Program-made: the position numbers and the translations under genes
In this document: positions 1 to 9,805 of the stretch, piece by piece
How the letters are laid out: each line of letters starts with the position of its first letter
How positions within the stretch are numbered: the stretch's first letter is position 1
Notes under the pieces: model-generated
The model's database searches: none
What the model was told of the DNA's origin: nothing
Seen by the model: only the letters and a program-made list of their open reading frames with translations
DNA from: Xanthomonas arboricola pv. populi
Lineage (GTDB): Bacteria > Pseudomonadota > Gammaproteobacteria > Xanthomonadales > Xanthomonadaceae
Direction of reading: 5' to 3'
DNA: 64,000 nucleotides
Assembly: GCF_002939945.1 (NCBI RefSeq)
Contig: NZ_MDEB01000002.1
Span: 532,975-596,974 of the forward strand

Positions 1-1065
1 CCCGTCCGGTGTCGCCGGGCGCAGACCGGTCCATACCCGGATCGCCTGCAACTCGCGCAGCACCGGCAGATACGCGAAGGCGCGCTGCAGCATCCGCTGC
101 AATACCGGCATCGACAACGCGCGATCGTGCTCGCCGAACTGGCGCGAGGAGCCGATCAAGATCTGCCCGGTCGGCCGCGGCTGCACGTTGAAGGCCACGC
201 TGGTGTCGTCGGCGCCATGCGCAGAATCGGCGTAGCCCAGTTCCAGTAGCTGATGCCGGATCACTCCCGGATGCCGGTCGGTGATGACCAGATGGCCCTT
301 GCGCGGGCGCAGCGCCAGCTCGGGCAACAACTGCGGCAAGGCCACGCCGCTGGCGACCAGCACCGGGCCGGCCAACAGCTGGCCATCGTCCAGACGCACC
401 CCATGCGCCTGCAACTGCTCCACCTTGCGGCCGGCAAACAGCTGCGCGCCCGCCTTGCAGGCCAGGTTCACCAGATGCCGCGCCACCCGCGGCGGATACA
501 CCACCGCCTCACCGGGCACGCGCATGCCGCCGGCCAGGCCCGGCACCAGTTGCGGCTCCAGTGCATACAACCGGCTCGCATCGATCACTTCCGCATGCAG
601 ATCGGCTGCGGCCAAGCGCGCGATCTTGGCCGGCACCGCCGCCAGTTCGCGCGCATCGCGCGCCACCCACAGCGTGCCGCAGCGGCTGAATTCGGCTTCG
701 CTCAGTTGCGCGAACCGCTCCCACAGGCGCAGCGAATACGCCGACAACGCCAGCTCGGCCGGGTCGTCGTCCATCGCCACCAGGTGCCCCATCGCCGCGG
801 CGGTGGAACCACCGCCGATCGGCCCCGGTTCGACGATCGCCACCCGCAGCCCGTCGCCGGCCGCCGCCTCGGCGCAGGCCGCCCCGACGATGCCCGCGCC
901 CACCACGATCAGGTCGTAGCTGCGTCGCGTACCGGCAGCGGCCGGCACGCTGCGGGTGTCGGTGGCTGGCGCATCCGCTGCGGCCAGCGACGCATCGGGC
1001 AAGCGGGCCGCAGCAGCAGACGCTGCGCCGGCGTGTCCCTCCTGCGCGCGCAGCTGCTCGTCCAT
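1..1065 (-). CDS. FAD-dependent D-hydroxyproline/D-amino acid dehydrogenase, 3' end outside window
   Basis: The reading frame stays open from an ATG at 1065 to the window edge (355 codons seen), so the C-terminus is missing. Residues about 54-64 hold the Rossmann motif VVGAGIVGAA, followed by an acidic residue after the second strand (VAIVEP), as in the DAO family of FAD oxidoreductases. The start overlaps the epimerase stop as TGATG, which supports co-translation. In known hydroxyproline pathways this type of enzyme oxidises cis-4-hydroxy-D-proline, the epimerase product, to pyrroline-4-hydroxy-2-carboxylate; that substrate is inferred from the neighbour. The roughly 48 residues before the FAD motif are Ala-rich and longer than usual, so the true start could be an internal non-ATG codon. 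Confidence 0.85.
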   Translation of the reverse strand, partial: MDEQLRAQEGHAGAASAAAARLPDASLAAADAPATDTRSVPAAAGTRRSYDLIVVGAGIVGAACAEAAAGDGLRVAIVEPGPIGGGSTAAAMGHLVAMDDDPAELALSAYSLRLWERFAQLSEAEFSRCGTLWVARDARELAAVPAKIARLAAADLHAEVIDASRLYALEPQLVPGLAGGMRVPGEAVVYPPRVARHLVNLACKAGAQLFAGRKVEQLQAHGVRLDDGQLLAGPVLVASGVALPQLLPELALRPRKGHLVITDRHPGVIRHQLLELGYADSAHGADDTSVAFNVQPRPTGQILIGSSRQFGEHDRALSMPVLQRMLQRAFAYLPVLRELQAIRVWTGLRPATPDG

Positions 1066-2003
1066 CAGGCCACGATGCCCCAGGCGAACGGGTCGGCCGG
1101 GTCGATCAGCAGCTGCGTGCGTGCAGTGAGGTAGGCCTGCCCGCTGATGCGTGGCGCAATGCCGCGCCCACTCAGGCGATAGCTGCCTTCGAAGGCGCTG
1201 CCAAGAATGCCCTGCTGTACCCAGCGCTCGCCTTCGGCCAACTTGCCGTCGGCGGCCAGGCAAGCCAGCTTGGCGCTGGTGCCGGTGCCGCACGGCGAAC
1301 GGTCGTAGGCCAGCCCCGGGCACAGCACGAAGTTGCGCGCCACGCCGCTGCTGTCGGGCGCGGCGCCGTTGATTTCGATGTGGTCGATCTCGCCTCCGGC
1401 CTCGCCGGTGATACCGGCCGCTTCCAGCGCCAGCCGGATCGCCTCGGTATAGGCGGTCAGTTCGCGCTGATGCGCCAGCTCCAGCGCACACGGCGCCTGC
1501 CCGGTGATGAAGAACCAGTTGCCGCCCCAGGCCACATCGCCGCGTACCGGCCCGTAACCGGGCACGTCCACCTCCACGTCGGTCGCGACGCGATAGCTGT
1601 CGACATTGTCGACCGACACCGTGCCGTCTTCGGCCAGTTCCACGCCCACCGTGCCGACCGGCGTCTCGATGCGGTGCTGGCCCGGCGCAATGCGCCCCAA
1701 TTCGGCCAGCGTACGCACCACCCCGATGGTGCCGTGCCCGCACATGCCCAGGTAGCCGACGTTGTTGAAGAAGATCACCCCGGTGCAGGCGCCGGGGTCG
1801 CGGGCCGGCAGCAACAGGGCGCCGACCATGGTGTCCGAGCCGCGCGGTTCGCAGGCGATCGCGCTGCGCCACTGGTCGAAATCGCGGCCAAACCGCTCGC
1901 GGCATTGCGCCAGATCGCCATCGCCCAGATCGGGGAAGCCGGAGAGGACCACGCGGGTAGGTTCGCCGGCCGTATGGGAGTCGATGACGTCGATGATGTG
2001 CAT
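1065..2003 (-). CDS. 4-hydroxyproline 2-epimerase (proline racemase family)
   Basis: A 312-residue protein of the usual family length. Both catalytic cysteines of the proline racemase family are present: Cys88 in MCGHGTIG and Cys238 in [11 protein letters not shown]. Keeping both cysteines argues for a racemase/epimerase rather than the trans-3-hydroxyproline dehydratase branch, where one is Ser or Thr. The enzyme is expected to turn trans-4-hydroxy-L-proline into cis-4-hydroxy-D-proline in the cytoplasm. It heads the leftward unit with the FAD dehydrogenase and is divergent from an AraC-type gene, which is the likely regulator. A proline racemase cannot be fully excluded from sequence alone. 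Confidence 0.9.
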   Translation of the reverse strand: MHIIDVIDSHTAGEPTRVVLSGFPDLGDGDLAQCRERFGRDFDQWRSAIACEPRGSDTMVGALLLPARDPGACTGVIFFNNVGYLGMCGHGTIGVVRTLAELGRIAPGQHRIETPVGTVGVELAEDGTVSVDNVDSYRVATDVEVDVPGYGPVRGDVAWGGNWFFITGQAPCALELAHQRELTAYTEAIRLALEAAGITGEAGGEIDHIEINGAAPDSSGVARNFVLCPGLAYDRSPCGTGTSAKLACLAADGKLAEGERWVQQGILGSAFEGSYRLSGRGIAPRISGQAYLTARTQLLIDPADPFAWGIVA

Positions 2004-2059
2004 GGCTCATGCTCCCACTGCCGGCTGGCACACGACTAGCGTCCAATGCGAGTTGCAAA

Positions 2060-2073
2060 TGCGGAAATCCGCA
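2060..2073. promoter_or_regulatory. 14-bp palindrome between epimerase and AraC gene
   Basis: The site TGCGGA-AA-TCCGCA lies in the divergent intergenic region, 57 bases upstream of the epimerase start. A very similar palindrome occurs just after the AraC-type gene (2917-2930). Together they read AAATGCSGAAWTCSGCA. A binding site for the adjacent regulator is an inference. Confidence 0.4.
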
Positions 2074-2163
2074 CAATCGACAACCCGGTTCACGGCCCCG
2101 CGTTTGCGCTAGGATCAATACAGGGCCGCACCTTTCGTGCAGCCGTCAATCGTGACCGCCACC

Positions 2164-2880
2164 ATGACGCCGATGGACCTCAACCTTCCCGCGCTGGAAA
2201 TGCAGACGCTGTTCGATGCGCTGCCGGACGTGGTGTTCTTCATCAAGGACAGCGAGGGCCGCTACACCCATTGCAACCTGACGCTGGTACGCCGGCTCGG
2301 GCGCAAGCTGCGTAGCGAAATCATCGGCCGCTCCCCGCTGGAGGTGTTTCCGCTGCCGCTGGGCGGAAGCTACATGATGCAGGACCGCCGCGTGCTGTGT
2401 GGCGAGCTCATCGACAACCAGCTGGAGGTGCATCTGTATCCCAACCGCCTGCCCGGCTGGTGCCTGACCTTCAAACGCCCGCTGTGCGAGGCCAATGAGG
2501 TGATTGGCGTGGTCGGCATTTCGCGCGATCTGGGCCAGCCCGACAGCCGGCACTCGGCGTACGAGCGCCTGAGCCAGGTGATGGATCACATGCAGGCCAA
2601 CTTCGGCGACAACCTGCGCGTGCAGAGCCTGGCCGACCTGGCCGGCCTGTCGGTGGCGCAACTGGAACGGCACTTCCGCCGCGTTTTCCAGGTGACCCCG
2701 CAGCAACTGCTGACCAAGCTGCGCATCGAATCGGCGATGCGGCTGCTGTACGGCGACGACAGCATCGCCAGCATCGGGCAACGCTGCGGCTTCGCCGACC
2801 AGAGCGCGTTCGCGCGTCAGTTCAAGGCAACCGTCGGCATGACCCCGCGCGATTACCGTGCGCTCAAGGGTCAGTTGTAG
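2164..2880 (+). CDS. PAS-AraC family transcriptional regulator
   Basis: A 238-residue protein with an N-terminal PAS-like sensor (about residues 10-120, including LFDALPDVVFFIKD and the closing GVVGISRD) and a C-terminal AraC-type double helix-turn-helix (about residues 135-235, including LADLAGLSVAQLERHF and GFADQSAFARQF). It is divergent from the hydroxyproline genes, so it probably senses a related small molecule and controls them; this is inference from position. Alternative starts are GTG at 2137 and ATG at 2173; none has a clear Shine-Dalgarno sequence. Confidence 0.82.
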   Translation: MTPMDLNLPALEMQTLFDALPDVVFFIKDSEGRYTHCNLTLVRRLGRKLRSEIIGRSPLEVFPLPLGGSYMMQDRRVLCGELIDNQLEVHLYPNRLPGWCLTFKRPLCEANEVIGVVGISRDLGQPDSRHSAYERLSQVMDHMQANFGDNLRVQSLADLAGLSVAQLERHFRRVFQVTPQQLLTKLRIESAMRLLYGDDSIASIGQRCGFADQSAFARQFKATVGMTPRDYRALKGQL

Positions 2881-2916
2881 GCACGCAAACACCCGCTGAC
2901 ACATCGCTGGCACAAA

Positions 2917-2930
2917 TGCCGAATTCGGCA
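2917..2930. promoter_or_regulatory. Perfect 14-bp palindrome downstream of the AraC gene
   Basis: TGCCGAATTCGGCA is a perfect palindrome starting 37 bases after the AraC stop codon. It resembles the palindrome at 2060-2073. It may be a second operator for the same regulator, or part of an ftsY promoter region; neither is shown. Confidence 0.35.
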
Positions 2931-3085
2931 GCATTCGTGATGCCGTGGCGATGCGGTTTGCCTGTGTTGTTGCGCAGCAGTTGCGGCGTGCAGGGCGTTG
3001 CCCGGACAAGGCCGCACTGAAGGTCGCGTCAAGGCGAACCGGGGCCCGGATGGTAGAATTCCGGGTTTCCCCTACTGCGTTGCCA

Positions 3086-4726
3086 ATGGCCAGCTTTTTC
3101 CGCCGTAACAAGCCAACCACGCCCGACAGCGCGCGCACTTCGCGCTATAGCCTGGAAGAACTGGCAGCCGCATTCCCCACCGCGCCCTCTGCCGCCACCC
3201 CGGCGTCGCCGGTCGAGGCAATGCCGACTGCGGAACCCGGCACATCGGCAACGACTGCAGTGTCGCCCGCCCCTGCCGCCCCCGCGCGCAGCGAAGCGGT
3301 AGCGCCGACGCCAGCCGCAACGCCGCCAGCCGCGGCACCGACCGAACAACTCGCGCAGGACATCGCCACCCGGACCGGCCAGGCGCAGAGCATTGCCGCA
3401 GTCCCCAGCGCACCCACGCCCCCGGCAACGCCGGCGCCTGCGGCCTTGCAGGCGCTGCCCGATCCGGTTCCGTCTGCCACGCCACACGCTCCCACGACAG
3501 TGGTGGTACCGCCGGTGGCCGCGCAGCCACAAAGCGCACCCGTGCAGTCGATAGGTACGCCGGCACCGACGCCTTCGCAAGGCGCCACGCCCGCAGTCGC
3601 ACCTTCGACCGCTACGCCTACCGTCGTTGCACCGGCTGTCGTTACGCCTGCCGCCGCAACAGCTGCGCCCGCAGCGACGCCGGTCGTGGCCCCGCCCCCC
3701 GTGGCCGCGCCCATTGTCGTCGCCCCGGGCGTGATCGGCGCCTCCCCGGCCAGCTCCGACAACGACAGCATCGACGGCCAGCGCGATGCGCTACCGGCCG
3801 CCCCGGCCGGCAAACCGGGCTGGCGCGACCGTCTGCGCAACAGCAGCTTCGCGCGCAGCTTCGGCGGCTTGTTCTCGCGCAATCCCAAGCTCGACGACGA
3901 TCTGCTCGACGAGATCGAAACCGCGCTGATCACCGCCGATGTCGGCATCGGCGCAACCACCGCCCTGGTCGAAGGGCTGCGCAAGCGCATGAAGTCGCGC
4001 GAGTTCGTGGATGCGCAGGCGATGTTCAAGGCCTTGCGCGCCGATCTCATCGCCCTGCTGCAGCCGGTCTCCAAACCGCTGGTCATCGACCGCTCTGCCA
4101 AGCCCTTCGTGGTGCTCACCGTGGGCGTCAACGGCGTCGGCAAGACCACCACCATCGGCAAGCTGGCCAAGCGCTTCAAGGACGAAGGCACCAGCCTGAT
4201 GCTGGCCGCCGGCGACACCTTCCGCGCCGCCGCCGTGGCGCAGCTGCAGGCCTGGGGCGATCGCAACGGCGTGGCCGTGATCGCACAGGGACAGAATGCC
4301 GACGCCGCCTCGGTGGCGTTCGACGCGCTGCAGGCCGCCAAGGCGCGCGGCACCGAGGTGTTGATCGCCGACACCGCCGGCCGCCTGCACACCCAGACCG
4401 GGCTGATGAACGAGCTGGGCAAGATCCGCCGCGTGCTCGGCAAGATCGACGCTGCCGCGCCGCACGAAGTGCTGATGGTCATCGACGGCACCACCGGCCA
4501 GAATGCCATTTCGCAGCTGCGCCAGTTCCATGCCGCGGTTGGCGTCACCGGCCTGGTCGTAACCAAGCTCGATGGCACCGCCAAGGGCGGCGTGGTGTTC
4601 GCATTGGCGCGCGAGTTCAATATCCCGATCCGCTTCGCCGGCATCGGCGAACGCCCGGAAGACCTGCGCGTGTTCGACCCGGTCGCCTTCGTCGATGCCT
4701 TGCTGCCGGAAGCCTTGGGCAGCTGA
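3086..4726 (+). CDS. ftsY: Signal recognition particle receptor FtsY
   Basis: A 546-residue SRP receptor GTPase that docks SRP-bound ribosomes at the inner membrane. After a charged start it has a long Ala/Pro-rich linker (about residues 30-230), then the N domain and the G domain. G motifs are seen as GVNGVGKT (347-354), DTFRAAA, DTAGR (429-433), TKLDG (493-497) and GIGERPEDL near the end. The long low-complexity A-region is common in xanthomonad FtsY. The ATG at 3086 was preferred over an upstream in-frame ATG at 2945 because MASFFRRNK begins the conserved protein and the extra 47 residues look non-coding. Confidence 0.96.
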   Translation: MASFFRRNKPTTPDSARTSRYSLEELAAAFPTAPSAATPASPVEAMPTAEPGTSATTAVSPAPAAPARSEAVAPTPAATPPAAAPTEQLAQDIATRTGQAQSIAAVPSAPTPPATPAPAALQALPDPVPSATPHAPTTVVVPPVAAQPQSAPVQSIGTPAPTPSQGATPAVAPSTATPTVVAPAVVTPAAATAAPAATPVVAPPPVAAPIVVAPGVIGASPASSDNDSIDGQRDALPAAPAGKPGWRDRLRNSSFARSFGGLFSRNPKLDDDLLDEIETALITADVGIGATTALVEGLRKRMKSREFVDAQAMFKALRADLIALLQPVSKPLVIDRSAKPFVVLTVGVNGVGKTTTIGKLAKRFKDEGTSLMLAAGDTFRAAAVAQLQAWGDRNGVAVIAQGQNADAASVAFDALQAAKARGTEVLIADTAGRLHTQTGLMNELGKIRRVLGKIDAAAPHEVLMVIDGTTGQNAISQLRQFHAAVGVTGLVVTKLDGTAKGGVVFALAREFNIPIRFAGIGERPEDLRVFDPVAFVDALLPEALGS

Positions 4727-4990
4727 GTGAAAGATGCCTGCCCGCATCTGCAAGCGCTGTGCGCGCAGGCGCTGCAGGCAGGCTGCACGGTGCGGGATGT
4801 GTCCCGCTACTGGTCGCGCGCCAGACGTGTACTGGAGTTCTCCCAGCCGTTGCCCGCGGCGTTGCGCAAGCAGGCGCGGCGCAATGCAGAGGTGGTTCAT
4901 TACCATGCACCGGCCACACCGCACTGGCCTGGCGATGAGGGCGTTTTCTGCGGCCAGTGCCTGGTCGGAATGGCCTTTCCGCTGCACTGA
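4727..4990 (+). CDS. Small hypothetical protein after ftsY
   Basis: A GTG directly abuts the ftsY stop and opens an 87-residue frame with ordinary protein-like composition, several Cys residues and the C-terminal FCGQC motif. No family is recognised. The tight coupling to ftsY favours a real gene, but the GTG start and lack of a known domain leave doubt. Confidence 0.45.
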   Translation: MKDACPHLQALCAQALQAGCTVRDVSRYWSRARRVLEFSQPLPAALRKQARRNAEVVHYHAPATPHWPGDEGVFCGQCLVGMAFPLH

Positions 4991-5065
4991 GCGGACCCAT
5001 CGTAGGGCACAAGCAGACGACCCGACGCCATCGCAAGCCATCGCCTTCCCTTGCCAGCGGAACCC

Positions 5066-6139
5066 ATGCCAGCCGACCACGCCACTCCCACCGCCGACGC
5101 CTTTGTCGACCGCCTGCTGCACTGGTTCGACGGCCACGGCCGCCACGACCTGCCCTGGCAGCATCCGCGCGCGCCCTACCGGGTGTGGCTGTCGGAAATC
5201 ATGCTGCAGCAGACCCAGGTTGCGGTGGTCATTCCGTATTTCCACAAGTTCGTCGCCAGCTTTCCGACCCTGGCCGATCTGGCCGCAGCCGACAACGACA
5301 CCGTGATGGCGCATTGGGCCGGGCTGGGCTACTACGCACGCGCACGTAATCTGCATGCGGCCGCCAAACAATGCGTGGCCCTGCACGATGGCGAACTGCC
5401 ACGCGACGTCGATGCATTGCTCGCACTGCCCGGCATCGGCCGCAGCACCGCGGGCGCGATCCTCAGCCAGGCCTGGAACGACCGCTTCGCGATCATGGAC
5501 GGCAACGTCAAACGCGTGCTGACGCGCTTCCACGGCGTTGCCGGCTATCCCGGCCTGCCGGTGATCGAAAAACAGTTGTGGCAACTGGCGACGACGCATG
5601 TGGCACACGTGCCCGCCGGCCGCCTGGCCGACTACACGCAGGCGCAGATGGATTTCGGCGCCACGCTGTGCACACGTGCCAGACCGGCCTGCGTGCTGTG
5701 CCCGCTGCAGGGCGATTGCGTGGCGCGCCGCGATGGCCTGGTGGACGCACTGCCCACGCCCAAGCCCGGCAAGCAATTACCCGAGCGCGAAGCCACCGCC
5801 TTGCTGCTGGAAAACGCAGACAGGCAGATCCTGCTGCAGCGCCGCCCGCCGACCGGCATCTGGGCCTCGCTCTGGACGCTGCCGCAGGCCGAGACCGATA
5901 GCGGCATGCGCGCATGGTTCGACATACACATCGATGGCAGCTACGAACGCGCCGACGACATGCCGCTGATCGTGCACACCTTCAGTCATTACCGCCTGCA
6001 TCTGCAGCCCTTGCGCATCCGCAAGGTCGCGCTGCGCCCGGCGGTACGCGACAATGACGATCTGCGCTGGGTCGCCCGCGCCGATCTGGCATCGCTGGGC
6101 TTGCCGGCACCGATCCGCAAACTGCTCGACGCCCTCTAA
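5066..6139 (+). CDS. mutY: Adenine DNA glycosylase MutY
   Basis: A 357-residue base-excision repair enzyme that removes adenine mispaired with 8-oxoguanine. The family signature [12 protein letters not shown] carries catalytic Glu44. The helix-hairpin-helix [12 protein letters not shown] lies at 121-132, with catalytic Asp145 in [10 protein letters not shown]. Cys202, Cys209, Cys212 and Cys218 have the C-x6-C-x2-C-x5-C spacing of the 4Fe-4S cluster. The C-terminal third is the NUDIX-like 8-oxoG recognition domain. The ATG at 5066 was chosen over an in-frame TTG five codons upstream. It is followed by yggX, the order known from many gammaproteobacteria. Confidence 0.95.
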   Translation: MPADHATPTADAFVDRLLHWFDGHGRHDLPWQHPRAPYRVWLSEIMLQQTQVAVVIPYFHKFVASFPTLADLAAADNDTVMAHWAGLGYYARARNLHAAAKQCVALHDGELPRDVDALLALPGIGRSTAGAILSQAWNDRFAIMDGNVKRVLTRFHGVAGYPGLPVIEKQLWQLATTHVAHVPAGRLADYTQAQMDFGATLCTRARPACVLCPLQGDCVARRDGLVDALPTPKPGKQLPEREATALLLENADRQILLQRRPPTGIWASLWTLPQAETDSGMRAWFDIHIDGSYERADDMPLIVHTFSHYRLHLQPLRIRKVALRPAVRDNDDLRWVARADLASLGLPAPIRKLLDAL

Positions 6140-6161
6140 GCGCGCACTCAAAGGAATCCGC

Positions 6162-6440
6162 ATGTCCCGTACCGTGTTCTGCCAGTATCAGCAATGCGAC
6201 ACAGAAGGCCTGGATTTTGTGCCGTATCCCGGCGAGCTCGGCCAGCGCGTGTTCGCGCAGATCGGCAAGAGCGCATGGCAGGCGTGGCTGGCGCATCAGA
6301 CCATGCTGATCAACGAAAACCGGCTCTCGCCACGCGACCCCAAGCACCGCGCGTTTCTCGAAGCCGAGTTGCAGAAGTTCCTGTTCGAACGCAATGCCGA
6401 CAAGCCGGACGGCTATGTCGCGCCGATGAGCGAAGAGTAA
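6162..6440 (+). CDS. yggX: Probable Fe(2+)-trafficking protein YggX
   Basis: A 92-residue protein with the family features [10 protein letters not shown] at the start, the [12 protein letters not shown] segment and the C-terminal FLF.R..DKP.GYV. YggX family members help protect iron-sulfur proteins and labile iron from oxidation; its position after mutY, an Fe-S repair enzyme, is the classical arrangement. An AAAGGA sequence sits at the right distance before the ATG. Confidence 0.95.
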   Translation: MSRTVFCQYQQCDTEGLDFVPYPGELGQRVFAQIGKSAWQAWLAHQTMLINENRLSPRDPKHRAFLEAELQKFLFERNADKPDGYVAPMSEE

Positions 6441-6676
6441 GCACACCAGGATTCAGAGCGATCCACAAACGGCCGCGTTTTTGTCGGGCAGGCGCGGCCG
6501 GTACCCGGGATCGGCCTGCATCACGTGTGCCCTCCGATCCTGCACGCCGTCTGCTTCGAGCCGAGGACTGCTGACCACGGCGTTGGCCGTTCTCAAGCGC
6601 GATAGGCCGGGCGCAGCGCGGGCAATACCGGCAACGCAGCAGCCGCTGCACGATCGCACCGATCAACTGCGACCGC

Positions 6677-6702
6677 CATCCGGGCATCGCAATGCCCGGA
6701 TG
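6677..6702. terminator. Hairpin terminator after the LOV kinase gene
   Basis: A perfect 11-bp stem (CATCCGGGCAT with ATGCCCGGATG) and a 4-base loop lies 9 bases beyond the stop of the leftward kinase gene. No strong T-run is seen, so it may be a weak or factor-assisted terminator. Confidence 0.5.
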
Positions 6703-6710
6703 CATGCACT

Positions 6711-8339
6711 TCAACCGACGCCGGTCGGCCCGTCCAGCAGCATGCGGATCCGCTTGAGCAACTCTTTCTGCGTATACGGTTTGTTGACCACGTCAAATTC
6801 CGCACCGCCCACGTCGGTGCGCTGAATGCTGGCATCGGCATAGCCGGTGGTCAGCAGAATCTTGATCCTGGGCAGCATGCGCCGCGCCTCGCGTGCCAGC
6901 ACCACGCCATTCATGCCGCCGGGCATGATCAGGTCGGTAAACACCGCGTCCACCTCCGGATGCTGCTCCAGCACCTCGATCGCCTCGCGTCCGCTGGATG
7001 CGGTCAGGATGCGATAACCGGCGCCTTCCAGGAACATCTGGGCCACCACCGCCACATCCGGCTTGTCTTCCACGATCAGGATGGTCTCGCTGCCGCCCTT
7101 GTCGATCGCGCGGCCCTTGGCCGCCTGCAGATCGTTCTCGAACTCGCTGGATGCGGGGAAATACAGACGCACCGTGGTGCCCTCGCCCACTTCGCTGTAG
7201 ATGCGCACGGTGCCGCCGGATTGCTTGACGAAGCCGTACACCATCGACAATCCCAAACCTGTGCCCTGCCCTTCGTCCTTGGTGGTGAAGAACGGCTCCA
7301 TGACCCGGCTGACGACGTCCGGCGGCATGCCCGAGCCGGTGTCGCTCACCGCAAGGCTCACATAACGGCCCGGTGCCAGCTGGTGATACATCGCCAGATC
7401 GTGGCTGGTGATTTCCACATTCTGCGTCTGCACGGTGACCTGCTTGCGCTCGGCCTGCGCCACCGCATCGCGCGCGTTGATCAACACGTTCAGCAGTGCC
7501 ACTTCGGCCTGCGTGGTATCGATCTGGCAGTTCCACAACCGTTCGTCCAGCGACTGCTGCATGGTGATGCCGCCGCCCAGCACGCGCTCGGCCATGTTGT
7601 TCATGCCCGCCACCAACGCATTGAGATTCACTACCCGCCCGCGCAACTTCTGCTTGCGCGAAAACGCCAGCAGTTGCTGCGTCAGCGTGGCCGCCTTGGC
7701 GGCCGCCGCGGCCGCGTGCCCGGCACTGAAGGCGATGCGCTGCGCGTTGTCGCCACCCTTGTTGGCCATCATCTGGATCACTTCCAGATGGCCGGACATC
7801 ACCTGCAGCAGATTATTGAAATCGTGCGCAATGCCGCCGGTCAGCTGACCCAGCGCTTCCATCTTCTGCGCCTGACGCAGGGCGTCTTCGGCATCGCGAC
7901 GACGGCTCACGTCCAGCTGCGAGCCGAAGAAATACACCAGACGGCCGCTGTCGTCGAAGACCGGCGAAACGAACAGCGCATTCCAGAACGACGAACCGTC
8001 CTTGCGGTAATTCAGCACCTCGGTGGCGAATTCGCGCCGGTTGTCGATCGATTCGCGGACATCGTCGATACTGGAGCGATCGGTGTCCGGCCCCTGCAGG
8101 AATCGGCAGTTGTTGCCGATGATCTCGTCCGCCGAATACCCGGTCATCTCCAGGAATGCGCGGTTGGCGAACACGATCGGGTTGTCCGGCAGATGCGGAT
8201 CGGTCACCGTCATCGGCATGCGCGTGGTTTCCACCGCCGCAAAGAAGATATCCGAGCGATGCGTGTCGACAGGAAGACTGCACGATTGGCCGGTGTGAGG
8301 CGCCCGCGGCTCTCCGTAACCAGGATCGTTCAAGTGCAT
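6711..8339 (-). CDS. LOV-domain hybrid histidine kinase
   Basis: A 542-residue blue-light sensor kinase. The LOV photosensor (about residues 35-145) contains the hallmark [13 protein letters not shown], with Cys78 as the flavin-adduct cysteine. A short helical linker leads to the phospho-acceptor motif [11 protein letters not shown] (His172), the HATPase domain with N- and G-box motifs ([27 protein letters not shown]), and a C-terminal receiver with phospho-acceptor Asp469 in [10 protein letters not shown]. Known xanthomonad LOV kinases of this layout influence adhesion, motility and virulence. The start at 8339 was chosen because upstream codons of the longer frame look non-coding. Confidence 0.93.
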   Translation of the reverse strand: MHLNDPGYGEPRAPHTGQSCSLPVDTHRSDIFFAAVETTRMPMTVTDPHLPDNPIVFANRAFLEMTGYSADEIIGNNCRFLQGPDTDRSSIDDVRESIDNRREFATEVLNYRKDGSSFWNALFVSPVFDDSGRLVYFFGSQLDVSRRRDAEDALRQAQKMEALGQLTGGIAHDFNNLLQVMSGHLEVIQMMANKGGDNAQRIAFSAGHAAAAAAKAATLTQQLLAFSRKQKLRGRVVNLNALVAGMNNMAERVLGGGITMQQSLDERLWNCQIDTTQAEVALLNVLINARDAVAQAERKQVTVQTQNVEITSHDLAMYHQLAPGRYVSLAVSDTGSGMPPDVVSRVMEPFFTTKDEGQGTGLGLSMVYGFVKQSGGTVRIYSEVGEGTTVRLYFPASSEFENDLQAAKGRAIDKGGSETILIVEDKPDVAVVAQMFLEGAGYRILTASSGREAIEVLEQHPEVDAVFTDLIMPGGMNGVVLAREARRMLPRIKILLTTGYADASIQRTDVGGAEFDVVNKPYTQKELLKRIRMLLDGPTGVG

Positions 8340-8720
8340 GTCCTCCGCGGGGCCATTCCCATGGCGATAGTCTAGTTGGGGCCGGTGAGCTGATCCCTCA
8401 CATCCATGAGCCTTTCCGGTACGCCCACGCCCGCCGATGCAACCCGCCGCGCTTGATGCAGCACGCGCTAATGCGGCGACCATGGCCACCGGCACCGGCC
8501 TGCATGCAAGCGCGCAGCGGTGAGCCATTGCCTGCGCCGTCGCTCGCTGCAAGCAGGCCAGTGCCGGCACGGCATGCAGTCACTGGCGGGCAGGCGCATC
8601 GGCCGTTTTGCCGTAGCATGCGCGGGCAACAAGCAGCTCTTGCGCTTCGTTCGGCCGTTCTGGCGCCGTTGCGCGCGTCTTTCCAGCCAGCGCAGGTTCT
8701 GGCGACCATGCGATGCCACC
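8340..8720. other. Intergenic region between divergent kinase and methyltransferase genes
   Basis: About 380 bases without a convincing gene. It must hold the promoters of both flanking genes. No clear palindrome or sigma-70 consensus was seen by eye. Confidence 0.6.
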
Positions 8721-9395
8721 ATGCCGGGCTACCAGACCCAGATTCACGAGTTGACCTTCGGGCAACTGACCTACGTCATCCGCGCACTTGCCGACAAACA
8801 GCAATACGCCGATCCGGACGAGAGTGCGGCCGATGCCGGCATCTCCTCGGCGCAGTGGAGCCTGTTCGGACAGGTCTGGCCTGCCGGTCAGCTACTGGCC
8901 GAAGCGATGGCCACGCGCCCGATCGAAGGCAGGCGCATTCTCGAACTCGGCTGCGGCCTGGGGCTGGCCAGCCTGGTGTTGCGCAGGCGCGGCGCCGATG
9001 TGGTCGCCAGCGATCATCACCCGCTGGCAGAGGTATTTCTGGCGTACAACGCCGCACTCAATTCGCTGGACTCGGTGCCGTATCGCCGGCTCGACTGGGA
9101 CGCCGGCGCATCGAACATGGGCCAGTTCGACATGATCATCGCCAGCGACGTGCTCTACGAGAGCCGTCACGCCACCATGCTGGCCAAACTCATTCCCGCC
9201 CTGGCCAAGCCATCGTGCGAGATCGTCATCAGCGACCCGGGCCGCGGCAATGCCAACGCGCTGTCACGCATGCTGGCGGACATCGGGTTTTCGTTGATCG
9301 CCGGCGAACGCCAGGCAGCGGCCCAGGTGGCCAAGGCGCCGCGCCTGTTCGTCTATCGGCGCAACATGGACAACTGGTGGCCGGCGGGCGGCTGA
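8721..9395 (+). CDS. Class I SAM-dependent methyltransferase (methyltransferase-16-like)
   Basis: A 224-residue protein with SAM-binding motif I ILELGCGLGLASL, the acidic end of strand 2 (VVASDHHPLA), and motif IIASDVLYES, which is typical of the methyltransferase-16/METTL21 protein lysine methyltransferase group. The substrate is unknown. The frame stays open upstream, but the upstream part looks non-coding, so the ATG at 8721 is preferred. Confidence 0.8.
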   Translation: MPGYQTQIHELTFGQLTYVIRALADKQQYADPDESAADAGISSAQWSLFGQVWPAGQLLAEAMATRPIEGRRILELGCGLGLASLVLRRRGADVVASDHHPLAEVFLAYNAALNSLDSVPYRRLDWDAGASNMGQFDMIIASDVLYESRHATMLAKLIPALAKPSCEIVISDPGRGNANALSRMLADIGFSLIAGERQAAAQVAKAPRLFVYRRNMDNWWPAGG

Positions 9396-9529
9396 TCGCC
9401 TCGCCGCGTCACTCGGCTGCAGGGATAGAGGCAGACAGTCCGATCGACTTGCGCGGATCGGCCTTGATCTCCTAGTGCCCGCTCATGCGCATCGGCGGAG
9501 TATGGCGTCGCGGTGCCGGCGCCGGACCT

Positions 9530-9787
9530 TCAGAGCCGATATTCCTTCGGGTCCAGAAACTCGGCCAGACAGGAGCCCACCCGCAGCGCCTGCTCGCGCG
9601 CATCGCCGCGGTATTCGCCCTGCCCTGCGCCTTCGATCGTGGCGATCGGCGAGTCGCGGTCGCGGTGATACACAAAGGCCGTCGACGACCACTGCGTCTG
9701 TCCAGGAGCCTGACTTTCCATCGTTTCCACGCGGAACTCTCCGCAGTAGCCGTGAATCAACGTGCGTCGAAGTGTTTTGTGCGTCAT
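9530..9787 (-). CDS. Small conserved-looking hypothetical protein
   Basis: An 85-residue frame starting MTHKTLRRTLIHGYCGEF and ending FLDPKEYRL. Composition is protein-like, with no membrane segment or signal peptide. No family is recognised. It lies alone between the methyltransferase and the prophage. An in-frame ATG six codons upstream is an alternative start. Confidence 0.55.
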   Translation of the reverse strand: MTHKTLRRTLIHGYCGEFRVETMESQAPGQTQWSSTAFVYHRDRDSPIATIEGAGQGEYRGDAREQALRVGSCLAEFLDPKEYRL

Positions 9788-9805
9788 GCGCGGAAGTATC
9801 GCCAC

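Noticed and set aside
253..1134. Long rightward frame opposite the FAD dehydrogenase
   Set aside because: Gln/Arg/His-rich shadow composition and full overlap with a gene showing clear FAD motifs.
2146..3138. Leftward 330-residue frame across the AraC gene
   Set aside because: Runs antisense to a regulator with clear PAS and AraC motifs; composition is shadow-like.
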